64,000 nucleotides of DNA from Karstenula rhodostoma CBS 690.94. Its lineage: Eukaryota; Ascomycota; Dothideomycetes; Pleosporales; Didymosphaeriaceae. The stretch spans positions 779,953-843,952 of the forward strand of contig MU001511.1 in assembly GCA_010093485.1 (NCBI GenBank), read 5' to 3'. Positions 32,367 through 42,123 of this stretch are shown piece after piece. The position numbers and the translations under genes are program-made. Every line of letters begins with the position of its first letter. Positions within the stretch are counted from its first letter, which is position 1. The notes under the pieces were generated by a model. That model was given only the letters and a program-made list of their open reading frames with translations. It ran no database searches and was not told the origin of the DNA.

Positions 32367-34771
32367 GGAGATGTCGCAGTGGGGACCTGGGATACGGAAG
32401 CCGAGCTCGTGTCATCGTTGCTAGCCTGGCTACACTGGGCATTGTGAACACCATCAATCCCTATACGAGAAGAAGGGGAAGGATCTGGCCCAGAAGCATA
32501 GTAGGGAGCGTGAACGATGTCTTCGTGGTCGCCGTCATCGAAAAGATCGCCTAACGCTTCCTTGCTCGAGAACTCAGGAGATCCTGGTGATGGAGGAGTG
32601 CGTGAGCGACGTAAGATCTCTCTTGGAACACCTGCCGAGAGCAAGTGGTCTGGTAGGGGCGGTAAGTCCGGCGAGGCTGAAGGATCCCCTGAGGACGATG
32701 GGGTCGGTAGATGCGGATTCTGCAGTGGTTGAAATGGCTGATATGTTGGTCGAGCTCCGATGGTGTCCGGCCAGTTGAAACCATGATTTGGGTTCCAAAT
32801 CCCGAAGGACGTGAGCTTTGATTTTGGACCGAGGAACAGAGGGCTCGGAAACCTGGCGGTAGAGTCGTGGCTTGGTTGGACGGACTGTTGCGTAGCAGAC
32901 GAGCTCCGCGGCTGGGGATATTGCGGCGCAGGTCTTCTAATCGACTTCTTCGAAGGAGAGCCCGTAGGTGACGTTGCCGTCGGTGGAGGAGCGGGAGCGT
33001 GCACCGTCGCAGGAATGGCAGGGGTTGGTCGACTGGCGAGGGAGGGCACCGAGGACGCATGCGTGGATGAAGTGGTGGCGGCAAACCCAGAGGCTGAAGA
33101 GGCTGCGGGTGAAGTCGGTACAGGCGCGAAGGTAGACCTAGACACAGGCGCGAGCACTCCTCGACTGCGAGCGGGTTTCTCGGGAGAGACACGCTTTGCT
33201 TTCTCAGGAGCTGCGTTAGTAGGGCTTCCAGCTCGCTTATTGGTGTGTCGTTTGCCGGGCATTGTAGAGAATGTGGATGAAGTTGGTACAGCCGCGGAGG
33301 TAGACCTAGACACAGGCGCGGGTTTCTCAGGAGAGACACGCTTCGCTTTCTCAGCAGCTGTGTTGGTAGGGCTTTCAGCTTGATTCGTGCTGTTTCGTTC
33401 GCCGGGCATTGTAGGTTCGAGCTGCGCCAACGGCCCAAAGCGAAAATACCCGGTAATCGTTTGCTTCCTGGATTCCATGGGCTTCTTTGACTTGGGGTCA
33501 CGAGCCTGTTTGTCGCCGTTGGATGAGGATGGTTCGTTCTCCTGGGCGGCAGCGTTTGCAGGACGCCCCGGCCCTTTGCGTCCACTGGCCACGAAGGTGA
33601 AACCATCCTCACCAACCTGTGGCTTGCGGCGTCTCCACCAATAAGACCTTTTGGCTCGAAGTATCAAAATGCGCCTCCACATCGCCACTGTCTTGTCGTG
33701 AACGCACTTCTGGTCGCCCGCGCGATGCTGTCCGTGACAGTTCGGGCAACGAAGTATTTGCTGTGTCCTAAGGCAGACTCGAACGTTGTGGGATTCGCCG
33801 CACCATATGCAGCGAGGTGGCTTACGACACCCTTTCGCATCGTGGCCGGGGTCTGGTTCAGAACAGTTATAGCAAACGAAGGGGTCGAATGTGCGCTCCC
33901 AGTCCAGCGCATTGTACAGGGTTCCCCTATGTCTGAACCCGTTCCGGACCAGTTTGACGGCTTCCTCTTCATCGACAAGGTGAACTCGGAGGCCTTGATG
34001 GGAGTAGGATGCGTCAACAATCTTGACCTCATTGCTCCTTGACCATTCTGCCAGGTAGCTCAGTAGCTCTTCTCGCGTGGGTCGCGATCCAGTATACAAC
34101 GAAAAGCCGGGTACTGATACGAGATAGTGCTGGAGCTGAATTTCACCAGGTTGCTTGAAGCCAAACACTCTCTTGAGCTGCTCTGGCTTTTGCGCTTCTT
34201 CCAAAAGCTGCTTACGCTGTATTCCATCAGTCACGAACATCTGGAATACTTTGTTCTTCGCACCGTCAACTTTGGTTACGCGCGCGACCTTGTTCCAAGG
34301 AGCGTCCATTGTACGCAAAGTAGTGACAATCCTGTCGTTTGGTATCTTCACGAGAGAGGGCCAGTCTTTATCGTCAACAGTGATGCGTACAGATGGAGCA
34401 GGAGGTTTGGAATACACATCGTCGTCCATCGGCAAGTTGGTGCTGCGAGAGTGGTTGCATGCGCAAGTCCGCTTCGAAGACCTCATAAGCGACTTGAACT
34501 CCCCAACCTCACGTCGGACGGTTTCAATGCTCTTTAACATCTCCATCGTCACTTCCTCAGGACTAGCAGGTCTACGGAAGCGATTGCGAAGCTGTTCTTG
34601 CAACTCCTCGATAAGTTTGACTACCGCGGAGGTATCGTAACTCGACCCATCGCGCACAAAATTTCCAATCTTGCCCACATTCTCAAGAATGGCTTCTTCC
34701 ATGCCTTTGGCGATATGCGAGGGAGTAGCGTCTTCACCCTCCATACGTTCGTCAGAAGACGAAGAGGCCAT
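32363..34771 (-). CDS. LINE ORF1: gag-like nucleic-acid-binding protein
   Basis: 802 residues from ATG 34771 (MASSSSDERMEGEDATPS). Residues ~130-300 form an RRM-like region typical of LINE ORF1 (SVRITVDDKDWPSLV, then VFGFKQPGEIQLQHYLVSV). Three zinc knuckles follow at about 300-357: C-x2-C-x6-H-x4-C (CYNCSEPDPGH), C-x2-C-x3-H-x4-C (CIWCGESHNVRVC) and C-x2-C-x3-H-x6-C (CPNCHGQH). The C-terminal half is Pro/Ser-rich and disordered, with a duplicated block described as a repeat. Expected role: binds LINE RNA to form the RNP. It ends CCATGA, whose ATG starts ORF2. Confidence 0.88.
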   Translation of the reverse strand: MASSSSDERMEGEDATPSHIAKGMEEAILENVGKIGNFVRDGSSYDTSAVVKLIEELQEQLRNRFRRPASPEEVTMEMLKSIETVRREVGEFKSLMRSSKRTCACNHSRSTNLPMDDDVYSKPPAPSVRITVDDKDWPSLVKIPNDRIVTTLRTMDAPWNKVARVTKVDGAKNKVFQMFVTDGIQRKQLLEEAQKPEQLKRVFGFKQPGEIQLQHYLVSVPGFSLYTGSRPTREELLSYLAEWSRSNEVKIVDASYSHQGLRVHLVDEEEAVKLVRNGFRHRGTLYNALDWERTFDPFVCYNCSEPDPGHDAKGCRKPPRCIWCGESHNVRVCLRTQQILRCPNCHGQHRAGDQKCVHDKTVAMWRRILILRAKRSYWWRRRKPQVGEDGFTFVASGRKGPGRPANAAAQENEPSSSNGDKQARDPKSKKPMESRKQTITGYFRFGPLAQLEPTMPGERNSTNQAESPTNTAAEKAKRVSPEKPAPVSRSTSAAVPTSSTFSTMPGKRHTNKRAGSPTNAAPEKAKRVSPEKPARSRGVLAPVSRSTFAPVPTSPAASSASGFAATTSSTHASSVPSLASRPTPAIPATVHAPAPPPTATSPTGSPSKKSIRRPAPQYPQPRSSSATQQSVQPSHDSTARFPSPLFLGPKSKLTSFGIWNPNHGFNWPDTIGARPTYQPFQPLQNPHLPTPSSSGDPSASPDLPPLPDHLLSAGVPREILRRSRTPPSPGSPEFSSKEALGDLFDDGDHEDIVHAPYYASGPDPSPSSRIGIDGVHNAQCSQASNDDTSSASVSQVPTATSP
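33117..33412 (-). repeat. Internal direct duplication within LINE ORF1
   Basis: Blocks at about 33117-33264 and 33287-33412 encode the same peptide series (MPG-R-TN, A-SPTN, EKAKRVSPEKPA, PVSRST, VPTS). Copy lengths differ by an insert coding RSRGVLA. Frame is kept. Confidence 0.8.
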
Positions 34772-37102
34772 CACCGTGGCTTGAGAGTATCTGACTGAGT
34801 TTTAGAAAAGATTCTGTAGACGCCTAGGTAGACACACATGCTGGCATATAAAGGAAAGTATCGCAAATTGACGAGTACGTCTAAAAGACGGCTATTCACT
34901 CGCGGCAAAAATTCAGGTGCAGCTGCTTTCGACGTGTAGAGAGGTCCTGATAACGAAGTGGATAATAGCCTGGCTGGCAACAACACACTCGTGTAGCTTC
35001 AGGATAGCTCAAGTCCAATCTAAGGATAATGGCGTTATAAAGTCTCCTTCTGATGCTGTTACGGAGGTCTTCTATTCTGCAGAGGCGTCAAACGACGGAA
35101 TCTCGACTGCCACCCAGACACAAGGGGGTCGCTAGAACCCCGAAAAACATCAGAGCAACGGCAAGCAAGACCTCCGTGCACAGATCTCCTGCAAAATCCT
35201 CAGACTAATCTTATAAGCTACGGGAGGGACTTTGCGCCTCGGGAACGGGACCCTGTCCTAGTTCATACGGCACTCCGACCTTAGCTTCGGTGAGATTCGG
35301 CCGCGTTCAAGCAGACACCGAGCCACCGCTTTTCTACTGCCGACCTGCCCGTTTTGTTCGACGACCAGACGTATGTACGATCATTGGAACTCTCCTAGAG
35401 AGAGTTCTAAAGTAATCCGTAAGAGCACACATAATTGGATTAACTCTGTTTCGTGAGAGCTTTGCTGTTCTTGGTGTTAAGGACCGATCTACGCACACGC
35501 TGCACCATCGGCTATGAGGCCGTGTTGCCGAGTCTGGAAATTTACGTTGGTGGATGCCGGGACGGCTCGGGACTCTAGCGCGCCGAGATTCCCCGTCACG
35601 AAACGGCACGGAGACCCTTGTCAACGGTGCTGACTAGCGTATATTAGCGCCTTGGCTAGTGGGAAGCTAGTCTCCCGCACCATCTGGGTACGTATCGTTG
35701 CGGTTCATGCACGTATCCACAAGCCACCCCACTGAAGTCGTAAAACACATACATCTCGGTACTGACTTTGGTGATTCTTGACCCTATGGCTCATGCTTTT
35801 ATGTATGGAAGGTTTGGTTAGATAACAACGTTTTTGAGAGGGCATCGAAACGCCGTGAAATGTGTTTACTACACAATACATTTAGGGGCTTGCCAGTATA
35901 TACTTCTAAGCTTTAGTACGGGTATTGCGGGGACCAATCTCTGGTTATTTGAAGCTTAAGCCGCGGCGAGTCCTAATTTCGCATCCCCGTTACCGACGGT
36001 AACGGGCTTGTCTCACTAAGAGAAGCAGTGGAAATGATACCCTGCCTAGAGCGGAGACGGTTGACTCGGAGCTCTGCTACGGGTTACTCTCATCCGCTGT
36101 GGGTTTGAGCATGGTTATCGCTTTTTAATAGCTCCGCGGTATGCCGACGACCCGGGAACCTGGCTGATACGGGTCGGCTCTACGATGCGAAATAATTCTG
36201 ATACACCCACACGGTCGAGACAGTGCTTCAGACCTTGCATCTCTCTGCATCGTGCCACGGTGGATGGATCCATCATCGGCACGTATGTATTAGCTTATCA
36301 TCGCATGATGTTATTCGAACATACTCAAGTATTCCCAAAGATACGTTATACCATATTCACAATTGTATAAGTGATGTATCACACGGGTATTACGATACTG
36401 TCTAAACAGCCCATGAGACATCCCCAGGCTGAATGTTAGGTCTGGTACATTCCGAATGACCTGACTGGAACGCAACGACTCTAAGCCTTCCGATTAAAAT
36501 GCAACTCCACATAGTCTGTGGAGAAAGCGCTTGCGGCTCATGTGCCAACCGGCAATTAGCCCTACCTCAGTTACGGCTTTACATAGGCGAATGTCTGACG
36601 AAGACCCAGATATCGACTCGAGATTATGTTCTGAGTGTCTCCGAGATAGTCAAGCGCTCTGCGTAGTGATGACCTCTGTTCTGCTAGCTTCGAGTTGCCT
36701 GGCAACTGCAAAACGATGCTCTGTTGATTTCTCAATCTGGCTGAGGCTGCCGGTGAATAGCTCGAGCTTGGGCTCAAGGACGTTCGGCATGCCCCTCGAA
36801 TGGCTAGGGTAATCACGTAACGCGTAGATCGTAGCATCTTTCCTCTGTTACCCATGGTAACCAGAAATCCTGCGTTGTTTAGTTCCGTTGCCTGGCGAGA
36901 GTCTTGCCGTAGCGCTCTCGAGAGAGTGATAGGAAGCTGGCAATAACACATCATGTTAAATAGACGCTAGAGCACCTCTCAAAACAAACACTCAGGACAT
37001 TCTCTTTTCGAAAACTTTCGTTTGTCTTCGTTTTCTGACATCGCTCGACCCTGAAGCTGTCCCGGTTTCTCCATCACTTCTGATCTCTCTCCATCCGCGT
37101 CC
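34772..37102. other. Gene-free region upstream of the LINE
   Basis: The first few hundred bases likely include the LINE 5' UTR (ATATAAAGG near 34846). No coding gene is recognised in the rest; short frames at 35334-35624 and 36185-36954 lack motifs. A near-perfect palindrome lies at 35986-36006: CCCGTTACCG, one base, then its inverse complement. Confidence 0.5.
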
Positions 37103-38611
37103 ATGGTAGCGAATCGTGGCAACCGTCTTAGTAAACTCGAGCAATTGGAGGAAAATAGAGAGAGACTTGAAGCCAAGGTCAGAGCTCAACAGACCGCCTT
37201 GTCCGACGTTGTCAAACAGATTTCCACACTTCAACAGGTAGCAGAGGCACCGAATCCGGACCCGAATCCACCTTCTGTCTTGGATTGCATCGACCGAAAC
37301 GCGGCAATGCCCTACACCCCTGTGCGAACGTATCGAGGAGAAATTTCCCGTGGTAGAAGCCGGAGCCATTCACCTCGTAGGGACGACCAAACCCACGTGA
37401 GGGAAAGGACTCTTTCGCCTCGTACTGTCGAACACTACATTGCAGCGCGCGATTCCTCTTCTTATCAGAGTGCAAGTCTCCGGGCTGTGGAGCAACATCT
37501 GGCTGAGTCCAGCGGATCCGCCAGCACAAAGCCTATCCGCACCATGCAGATGAAAGCGTGAGTGTAACATTCACTCGTTCGTTTTGGGATGGTTGAGAGG
37601 AAAATACTCCCAGAGCCACGGTTCCCACGTGACTTCACCCCACCGATTACTCCCACACTCCCTTTTCCTCTCGGGCGCTCTTCCACGGCCCCGGAATCCC
37701 CACATGTCACCCATTCGTTTGTTGTGAGCTGACATGGGCTATACAGATCGAAGAAGAAAAATGTCCTGAAGTTCTACGGTGTTTTCCGTGGACACAAACC
37801 TGGTGTCTATCATTCGATGGACGAGGTCAATCTCCAAACCGAGGGTTATAGGATCCCTTGCTTTCGCGGGTTCTCAACCTACCAAGATGCTTCTGACTAT
37901 GTCGCCGGGACGTTGAAGGTATATAGCGGCAAGTTTTACGCAGTCCACACTGGGCCGAAACCTGGATTGTTTTTATCGTGGGAAGACGTGGTAGAGACAA
38001 ACGTGTCCCGTGGGCCTTGCTGTTATAAGCGTTTTGACGAACGAGAGGAAGCAGAAGCTTTTGTTGTTTTCGGCCCCCCTCGTCAGGACACCACCAAATC
38101 TCGACACAAACCCGTCGCTGCTGCTCCATTCATGCCCAGGGTTGCTGCTCCTCCCACGGCTCCAACTGTTACCTTTCCAAAGTCCGATGCTCGTTCTGCT
38201 GCGATCATGGCCTTCATGAACGCCTTCCCGACTGCTGAGACCCCTGAACAGATTGCTGCAAAGGAAAACATGATGGCCGTCTTCTCTCCTACCTTGGTTC
38301 CTGATCCACCGGCCCCGACTGCCCCGGATAGCGACCCTATTGATCCCAGTGTCGATATACAAGCGCTCATTGACGAGGTAAACTGCATGCTTCCTTTCAG
38401 ATACATGAAACGTTCTAATCAGGCACAGATCGTTCAAAAGAAGGCGAATACCGGAAAACGTCCGGAAAACGAGGGGGCCTCGAGCTCTGCAAAATGGCCG
38501 GCGCGGATCGAAAACACCGTAGAGCTCCCAAGAACTGAGAAAGTGCTGGATCGATCGAAGCCAGTTTCAAACAACAAAGGGCGGGACGAATTGGATACAC
38601 ATGCAGATTGA
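37103..38611 (+). CDS. Protein with two tandem RNase H1 N-terminal (hybrid-binding) domains, no RNase H domain
   Basis: Exons 37103-37557 and 37747-38611 (189-nt intron, GTGAGT...ATACAG) encode 439 residues. Residues ~8-50 form a coiled coil (SKLEQLEENRERLEAKVRAQ), followed by an Arg/Ser segment (RGRSRSHSPRRDD). Two domains of the RNase H1 N-terminal/viroplasmin type follow: residues 160-203 (KFYGVFRGHKPGVYHSMDEV...FRGFSTYQDASDYV) and 214-258 (KFYAVHTGPKPGLFLSWEDV...YKRFDEREEAEAFV). Family knowledge: this ~45-residue fold binds RNA-DNA hybrids or dsRNA at the N-terminus of RNase H1. The catalytic RNase H domain is absent; the remainder is Pro/Ala-rich and disordered. An alternative splice, 38378 to 38714, keeps phase and would fuse it to the AT-hook frame downstream (700 residues in all). 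Confidence 0.75.
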
Positions 38612-38714
38612 TGAGTGACAAGATGAACTGGATAGTCCTAAAAATCGACACATCAATAAAGTGAGTTCGCGTTGGCGATGGAGACGAGCTGCTTATTAAG
38701 ACTAACGATTTCAG

Positions 38715-39731
38715 CTTGCTCGTGCAGGGTTGGGAAAAAACACCCATAAGCCGGAGTGGCAGGCAGAGAAGCCTGCGCCCTACCAAAAGGATCCGATACA
38801 CGTGTACTCAAGTCCTAGTGCTACACCTGGCGACGAGATGGGCCCTCAATTGGACATTCCCAGAGTATCGGATAAGGATATGAGGCGTATCAGAGGTATC
38901 TTCTATCCCACGCCAGACGATGAGGGATTCTTTTCCATTGACTCCTTCCCAGAAGTTCTGGACCTCACTGGAGACTCCCCAATCGACAGTCAGTCAGGCT
39001 CTTGCAATATGAACAACGTTCCCGAAGAATCCCCCATTCAAACGATTCCACGTCCCGATGAAGCGAACCGTGTGTCGGACTCTATAACAGCTGAGCAGGT
39101 CACTAGGAGCTCGCCAATGATCGACGACTCGCTGTATTCTGACGCAGAGACCATATCGGACGCTCCCAGGACCAGGGATACCATCGAAAGCTCTCCGATG
39201 CGTAGGATCTCACGCCCAAGGGGTGCCAATGACTCTTCACCGGCTGGGACAGTTGCGCGGGCTACTGCGAGTTCGCCCATATCCGTTCCCTCGTTGTGTT
39301 CCAATACAGACACCATTCCCAGCTCTCAAACTGCCGACATGGACTCAGATACGCAGGTTGATCAAGCCATGCGCTCCGACGAACCGGACATCCAACCCAG
39401 TTCTCAACGCTCTGAGACCCCCTCTGGCAAATCTCGGCAGATACCTTTGTTTGCGATCCCCGGTTGGGCGATCCGTAACAAGATGCAGAGCCTTGACCAG
39501 AGGAAGAAGAATTTCGAGAAGAGTCTCAACCCGCTACCACCTCTCCCAAATGGTGAAAAGAGGAAACGTGGGCGACCGAGGATCAACGCCCCAAAGCCAA
39601 CACCAACCCCGCTTCCAAATGGGGAGAGAAGGAAGCCCGGCCGACCAAGGAAGAACGCTGTGAGAGTCGCTACCGCTTCATCGTCCGCTTCCGTACCTGC
39701 TTCCACGGTAGAACCTACGATAACTCCATGA
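38715..39731 (+). CDS. AT-hook reading frame, separate gene or last exon of the preceding gene
   Basis: Open frame from a strong acceptor (branch ACTAAC, TTTCAG ending 38714) to TGA at 39731. There is no in-frame ATG near the 5' end; the first is at 38838 (MGPQLDIPRVSDKD). Product ~297-338 residues, acidic and Ser-rich, with repeated short SSPM/SSPI motifs, then a basic C-terminus with two AT-hooks (KRKRGRPRI and RRKPGRPRK) and a Ser/Thr tail. AT-hooks bind the minor groove of AT-rich DNA. The missing ATG plus the strong acceptor suggest that this is an exon. A good donor exists at 38661 (AAA|GTGAGT), but the frame before it meets a TGA. The phase-compatible donor at 38378 joins it to the RNase H1-N protein. 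Confidence 0.6.
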   Translation, partial: LARAGLGKNTHKPEWQAEKPAPYQKDPIHVYSSPSATPGDEMGPQLDIPRVSDKDMRRIRGIFYPTPDDEGFFSIDSFPEVLDLTGDSPIDSQSGSCNMNNVPEESPIQTIPRPDEANRVSDSITAEQVTRSSPMIDDSLYSDAETISDAPRTRDTIESSPMRRISRPRGANDSSPAGTVARATASSPISVPSLCSNTDTIPSSQTADMDSDTQVDQAMRSDEPDIQPSSQRSETPSGKSRQIPLFAIPGWAIRNKMQSLDQRKKNFEKSLNPLPPLPNGEKRKRGRPRINAPKPTPTPLPNGERRKPGRPRKNAVRVATASSSASVPASTVEPTITP

Positions 39732-39825
39732 TCTAGCAACACTTCGCCAGCACGCATCTCCGTGCTTCATCCTTCACCTGTAGTCGGACCTTCGGCAACA
39801 CTGCACATGCACACACCTTTCCTTG

Positions 39826-40037
39826 CCAATAAATGTACCGTTCGCGCACCAACACTTCTCTTTGTTATCCAACTTACCGCTTGCGCATACGGAGCCGGTT
39901 CCCCGGGCTACCCAGTCCAACAGACTCCTACTGCTTGCACACCATACCTTTTCTTTGCTACCACACTATCGCTTACGCACCAACTGTTTCCCTTGCTACC
40001 ATATGTATCGCTTTCGCACCACCACTTTTCCTTTCCT
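39826..40037 (+). repeat. Degenerate tandem repeat, ~40-bp units
   Basis: Four to five imperfect copies of a pyrimidine-rich unit of the form CTACCA-TATGTATCGCTT-CGCACCAACACTTTTC, beginning near 39826, 39865, 39930, 39958 and 39996. It lies in the 3' flank of the AT-hook frame. Confidence 0.6.
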
Positions 40038-40408
40038 CGACAGTAGATAGCAATCATTACATCCCCTTGAACCCACACCACTGGCAATGCTTCTTAGTTC
40101 CGTCATATGTTCCATGTCAGCGGTTTGTATTGTAGACTTCGACTCTCCTGTACCGCGGGTCCCTGTCGCATGCTAGCGGTCCTCTCCCACATGATCCTAG
40201 GAATCCTCCCCCTCGCTGACCTTGAGGTATATTGCAAGCGGCCTATGTACTCTGCGTCGACCTGTTTGTCCATCTAATCCTTGTCCATTTTCAGTATAGG
40301 CTCGAGATGATTTCCTATTCGGTCCATTGCAGTAAAGAAGGCTGGGCAGACGTCTTTGCGAGATAGGCATTGCTTGCAGCGCAAGGTCATCTCGTACACC
40401 TGCTAAGG

Positions 40409-40462
40409 GTCACGTGCAAGCTTGAGATCACGTGTAAGCGTAAGATCACGTGCAAGCTCGAG
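40409..40462 (+). repeat. Three 18-bp tandem units each with CACGTG
   Basis: The palindrome CACGTG occurs at 40411, 40429 and 40447, exactly 18 bp apart, each within GATCACGTGCAAGCTTGA-like units. CACGTG is the core site of bHLH factors. It lies between two convergent genes. Confidence 0.75.
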
Positions 40463-40544
40463 TACACTTCAAGCACCTTGCAGCAGAGACACAGCAGGCT
40501 TGTCCCCAACATCTTCTCTTTCGAAGGCACTCAAGCCTCAGATG

Positions 40545-42123
40545 CTAGATCCGCCATCCTGTATTCATCGTCTTCCTCGTAACAGCCCACAGCACGACTA
40601 AGCACCCAGACCCGACCAACAGACATATTCCCGACCAAAGCTGTGGCCCCAAAAAGTCCGTTTCGCCATTCGCTTTCGTCTTCAACAACGCACCAGCTAT
40701 CGGCGATCCAATCAACGTAGCAATGCTAGCCACACTCCACGACATGCCAAGGCGGGTTCCCAGCCGCGACATATCTGGGCAGATGCTGGCAAATGCAGCA
40801 GAAGGAAGTGTCACGAGGGCGGCAGACAAGAATCCTGCGGACAGTCAGCAAGTATGTGATGCAGCGGAGAAAGGAGCACTCACCCCAGAACACACTAAAC
40901 GCAATGAACGAAGCCTGCGTCTCGATGCTAATCCAGCAAAGCGCAAGAATACCACTCGTCAACGCACACAACCCCCACGTCAGAATACTCCCGAAATAAT
41001 GCGCCAACATCCCGCTCCCGATACGTCCGAAGAAACTCCCCGCCAACGCACCGATAAGCATGTACAGCGACACGCTCGAACTGGAGCCCAGTTTCTCCTG
41101 CGCGAACGTGGGGATGTAAAAGTACGGCACGATGTAGCCGAGGAAGTTGCAGAAGGTGCACAGCGTGAAGAGGAGGAAGAGCTTGTCTTTGACGGCGGAG
41201 GAATCGAAGAGGGCGCGGCGTTTGCGGGGGCGCGCGAGGGTGGAGGACCCGGAGAGGAGCGCGGGGAAGGAGAGGAGCGCGCAGACGAGGGCGACGAAGC
41301 CGATTGCGCGGATGGTCCAGGGGAACCCGGCTTTGTGGATGAGCTGGTCGAACATGATGATGTATATTACTCCGCCTGTCTGTGTTAGTATTGGGCATAT
41401 CGAGGGTTCGGCCCAAGGGGTCACTCACCGACGGCAATACCGCTCATGACTATACCAAGGGCCATCGCTCTCTTCTTCTCAAACCAGATTCCCACTAGCG
41501 CAAGACTTGGGATGTATAAGAGGCCTGCACCCAGCCCCATGCAGATGCCCTGCGCAAGGAAGACCTGCCAGTATGTCTTACACAGACTGAGCATCATGAT
41601 GCCGAACACGATAAGAAAGTTCCCAAAGTAGAGCATGGATCTAAAATAACCGAGGTCAAACAGCGGCCCTGATAAGACGCCGACTACGATGAGAAGCCAG
41701 CCTTGGACGGTCCCAATCCATGAGATCGATGAGGGTGACTGGTCGGGGAGTAGTGTGAAGGAGTAGTAAGACTGGAAAGTGCCGTAAGCAAGTGTGAAGC
41801 CCCTGATGGATCTGTTAGCAAGGGGATATAGTGAGGTACAGATGTACACACCAAATGTTAATATAGACCAAAAAGCCACCGAAGACCTTCAGCCACGCGT
41901 GAAGACCACCATCAGGCGGTGGTGGCATCTGGGAGCCCGCCAATGACCGCGTTTCTATAGTCTCGGGATCCTGTTCATCGTGCGAGTTCCGTGCGGCTGA
42001 GTTCTGTCGTGTGTCGTACTGGCCCTTCTCTTCATCGTGCCAGCCCTCTGATGACGCATTTGAATGTGGTTGTATTGACGAGTCCCCTAACTGCTTCTTT
42101 TCTTCAACTGTAGCTGCTGACAT
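40545..42123 (-). CDS. MFS transporter, monocarboxylate (MCH/MCT) type
   Basis: Exons 42123-41852, 41802-41429, 41375-40884 and 40834-40545 (introns 49, 53 and 49 nt) encode 475 residues. A charged ~70-residue N-terminus is followed by the MCT-type opening PPPDGGLHAWLKVFGGFLVYINIWGF at the first helix, then about 12 hydrophobic helices with a central cytoplasmic loop (RPRKRRALFDSSAVKD). GLGAGLLYIPSLALVGIWFEKKRAMALGI in the N-half is the family's conserved helix 4-5 stretch. Fungal members transport monocarboxylates, riboflavin or siderophore-like compounds; the substrate here is not predictable. All three splices restore canonical transmembrane sequence. Confidence 0.88.

Larger units (their letters stand above)
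28783..34771 (-). mobile_element. Tad-like non-LTR retrotransposon (LINE), both ORFs open
   Basis: Limits given are those of the coding part; UTRs extend on both sides. ORF1 (gag-like, CCHC knuckles) is followed by ORF2 (apurinic-type endonuclease, reverse transcriptase, terminal CCHC). The order and the endonuclease/RT type match the Tad1/I-like LINEs of ascomycetes. No RNase H motif is seen after the RT, unlike many Tad elements. The two ORFs overlap by the four bases ATGA. Apart from one spliceosomal-type intron in ORF2 there is no stop or frameshift in about 6 kb. Base composition is balanced, in contrast to the RIP-degraded block at 61.7-64 kb, so this copy escaped RIP or arrived recently. 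Confidence 0.9.

Noticed and set aside
35986..36006. Palindrome as a possible transposon end or terminator
   Set aside because: No matching partner or element found nearby; kept only as a note in the spacer entry.
38378..38400. A 23-nt GTAAAC...TTTCAG intron
   Set aside because: Too short to splice, and removing it meets a stop after four codons.
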